A DNA stretch of 7,478 nucleotides from GCA-002282575 sp964416645. GTDB lineage: Bacteria; Pseudomonadota; Gammaproteobacteria; Thiomicrospirales; Thiomicrospiraceae. Positions within the stretch are counted from its first letter, which is position 1. Each line of letters starts with the position of its first letter. The translations under genes were made by a program, and so were the position numbers. Positions 6,213-7,478 of this stretch are shown here, piece after piece. The notes below the pieces were generated by a model. That model made no database searches. It saw only the letters and a program-made list of their open reading frames with translations, and was not told the DNA's origin. The stretch is taken from positions 1-7,478 of the forward strand of contig CAYQEZ010000058.1 in NCBI GenBank assembly GCA_964416645.1, in the 5' to 3' direction.

Positions 6213-6218
6213 TAAAAT
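6213..6218 (+). promoter_or_regulatory. Possible -10 element of hemH
   Basis: TAAAAT is the best -10 like hexamer before hemH and would give a leader of about 28 nt. No good -35 lies 16-18 bp upstream (CTCGCA at 6189-6194 is poor), so the promoter may need an activator or lie elsewhere in the 141-bp gloA-hemH gap. No Fur-type box was recognised. Confidence 0.3.
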
Positions 6219-6252
6219 ACACGACAACAGATAGACATAAAAAAGGAAACGT

Positions 6253-7377
6253 ATGAAATATAGTGCTGAACAGGGTTATCAACACGATCGTCAAGCTAAA
6301 CTGGGGATCTTGCTGACCAACTTGGGGACTCCTGATGAACCGACTAAAAAAGGTCTAAAACCTTACCTTGCCGAATTCTTATGGGATCCGCGCATTGTTG
6401 AACCTCCTCCCCCTCGTGCGGTGTGGTGGTTGATTTTACATGGCATTATCTTACAGTTCCGTCCTAAAGCAAAAGCACATGATTATGAAACCATTTGGGG
6501 TAAATTTGGCCCTGGTGCTCCCCTATTAGACATCACCATGACACAAGCAGAAGGCATCGCACAACGATTAAAAGCCCGTTTCACTCATAGCCCCATTGAA
6601 GTAGACATCGCCATGCGTTATGGCAACCCTTCGATGGCGAAAGGACTAGATGCCTTGCGTCAAAAAGGTTGTGAGCGTCTACTGGTTCTCCCCTTGTATC
6701 CGCAATACGCCGCTGCAACGTCAGGCTCAACATGGGACGCGTTAGCGGATGCACTGAAACAATGGCGTCGTATTCCAGATGTTCGCTTTGTCAGTCACTA
6801 TCATAAACACCCCGGCTACATTCAGGCGCTAGCAAATAGCGTCAAAGAATACTGGGCAGATCATGGTCGTCCAGACAAATTGCTGATGTCCTTTCATGGC
6901 ATTCCACAGCGTTACTTAGACAATGGTGATTCTTATCATTGCGAATGTCATGCGACAGGTCGATTATTAGCAGAAGCACTCGGGTTATCGAAAGACGATT
7001 ATCTGGTCAGTTTCCAGTCACTTTTTGGTAAAGAAGAATGGATTAAGCCTTACACCGATGCCACAATCAAATCACTACCTGCACAGGGTGTGAAAAATCT
7101 ACACGTTATTTGTCCGGGATTTTCGGCTGACTGCTTAGAAACCGTAGAAGAAATTGATGAGGAAAACCGTGAGTATTTCATGGAATCGGGTGGTGAAACT
7201 TACCACTATATTCCTGCCCTCAACAGCCGTGATGATCATTTAGATGCGCTTACGGATATTATTGTGCAACATTGCCAAGGTTGGCCTGAAGTCGCCATTC
7301 CTTATGATCAGCATAGTGATGAACAAGAACGTTATGCCATCCGCGAACGCGCTAGAGCGATGGGTTGTCCATTTTAG
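6253..7377 (+). CDS. hemH: Ferrochelatase HemH
   Basis: This 374-residue enzyme inserts Fe2+ into protoporphyrin IX, the last step of protohaem synthesis, at the inner face of the cytoplasmic membrane. Motifs are LLTNLGTPDEP (20-30), PLYPQYAAATSGST (147-160), SFHGIP (213-218) with the catalytic H215, FQSLFGKEEWIKPYTD (254-269) and CPGFSADCLETVEEI (287-301) with the conserved E296. The hydrophobic VWWLILHGIILQF (57-69) probably forms the membrane-facing lip of the active site. It is about 50 residues longer than the 320-residue E. coli enzyme, with roughly 15 extra at the N-terminus and a C-terminal tail from about 325 ending RARAMGCPF. The tail has only C341 and C372, so it does not carry the clustered cysteines of [2Fe-2S] ferrochelatases. 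The start is supported by AAGGA (6243-6247) with a 5-nt spacer. It stands alone, divergent from gloA, with no other haem gene in view. Confidence 0.97.
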   Translation: MKYSAEQGYQHDRQAKLGILLTNLGTPDEPTKKGLKPYLAEFLWDPRIVEPPPPRAVWWLILHGIILQFRPKAKAHDYETIWGKFGPGAPLLDITMTQAEGIAQRLKARFTHSPIEVDIAMRYGNPSMAKGLDALRQKGCERLLVLPLYPQYAAATSGSTWDALADALKQWRRIPDVRFVSHYHKHPGYIQALANSVKEYWADHGRPDKLLMSFHGIPQRYLDNGDSYHCECHATGRLLAEALGLSKDDYLVSFQSLFGKEEWIKPYTDATIKSLPAQGVKNLHVICPGFSADCLETVEEIDEENREYFMESGGETYHYIPALNSRDDHLDALTDIIVQHCQGWPEVAIPYDQHSDEQERYAIRERARAMGCPF

Positions 7378-7390
7378 GCTTGTATTATTA

Positions 7391-7404
7391 CCCCCAAATG
7401 GGGG
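7391..7404 (+). terminator. GC-rich hairpin after hemH (possible terminator)
   Basis: CCCCC-AAAT-GGGGG lies 14 nt past the hemH stop, with a perfect 5-bp all-GC stem. No T-run follows on either strand, so it is not a classical intrinsic terminator. It could still pause polymerase or protect the message end. Confidence 0.4.
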
Positions 7405-7410
7405 GCAAAC

Positions 7411-7439
7411 TTATAAGCATAACTCATTGATACTAAAAT
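7411..7439 (+). promoter_or_regulatory. Weak promoter-like pair near the right edge
   Basis: TTATAA (7411-7416), a 17-bp spacer and TAAAAT (7434-7439) resemble a sigma-70 promoter pointing out of the window. The downstream gene is not visible and the region is AT-rich, so this may be chance. The last 100 bases hold no coding sequence I can support. Confidence 0.22.
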
Positions 7440-7478
7440 AAAGATCAGACAAAAACAAGGTTAATACCTATCTATTTA

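Noticed and set aside
7244..7441. 65-residue frame overlapping the hemH end and the hairpin
   Set aside because: It is mostly inside hemH in another frame, with no ribosome site or recognisable feature.
1..7478. Mobile elements, CRISPR arrays, phage or defence genes
   Set aside because: All coding space is accounted for by conserved housekeeping genes; no direct-repeat array, transposase motif or terminal repeats were seen.

Overview
The window is a chromosomal housekeeping segment from a gammaproteobacterium. The gene order tsaD (divergent) / rpsU - yqeY - dnaG - rpoD - tRNA-Ile2(CAU) is the 'macromolecular synthesis' locus known from Escherichia and Pseudomonas relatives. Proteins are close to full family length, with catalytic residues at or near E. 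coli numbering (DnaG Zn ligands at 40/43/61/64, GloA metal ligands at 5/56/74). The species cannot be named from the sequence. Ferrochelatase with N- and C-terminal extensions, and gloA beside tsaD, point to a non-enteric gammaproteobacterium. I see no transposase, phage gene, toxin-antitoxin pair, CRISPR array or other sign of recent transfer.

Layout, minus-strand block (4558 down to 2): a strong-looking promoter at 4529-4558 drives rpsU (bS21), yqeY (GatB/YqeY-domain protein) and dnaG (primase). No convincing terminator lies between these genes. rpoD (primary sigma factor) follows, with its own extended -10 promoter in the 78-bp dnaG-rpoD gap. Only 17 nt after the rpoD stop codon comes a tRNA with a CAU anticodon, best read as the lysidine-type tRNA-Ile2 that decodes AUA. 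Initiation of translation (bS21), of replication (primase) and of transcription (sigma-70) are thus genetically coupled.

Layout, right half: tsaD (t6A37 tRNA modification) runs on the plus strand from a 205-bp divergent region shared with rpsU. Its stop codon lies inside an 11-bp hairpin, and it converges with gloA (glyoxalase I, minus strand). gloA diverges from hemH (ferrochelatase, plus strand) across a 141-bp region with a recognisable gloA promoter. After hemH there is a GC-rich hairpin and about 70 bp of non-coding sequence to the window end.

Functional links: TsaD's product t6A is placed at A37 of ANN-decoding tRNAs, which would include the Ile2 tRNA at the other end of the window. 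GloA detoxifies methylglyoxal and HemH completes haem; I see no shared pathway for those two.

I did not find a new biological system. The points worth a second look are regulatory: weak or absent Shine-Dalgarno sequences along rpsU-yqeY-dnaG, the tRNA close behind rpoD, the hairpin over the tsaD stop, possible leaderless tsaD, and an rpsU leader hairpin.
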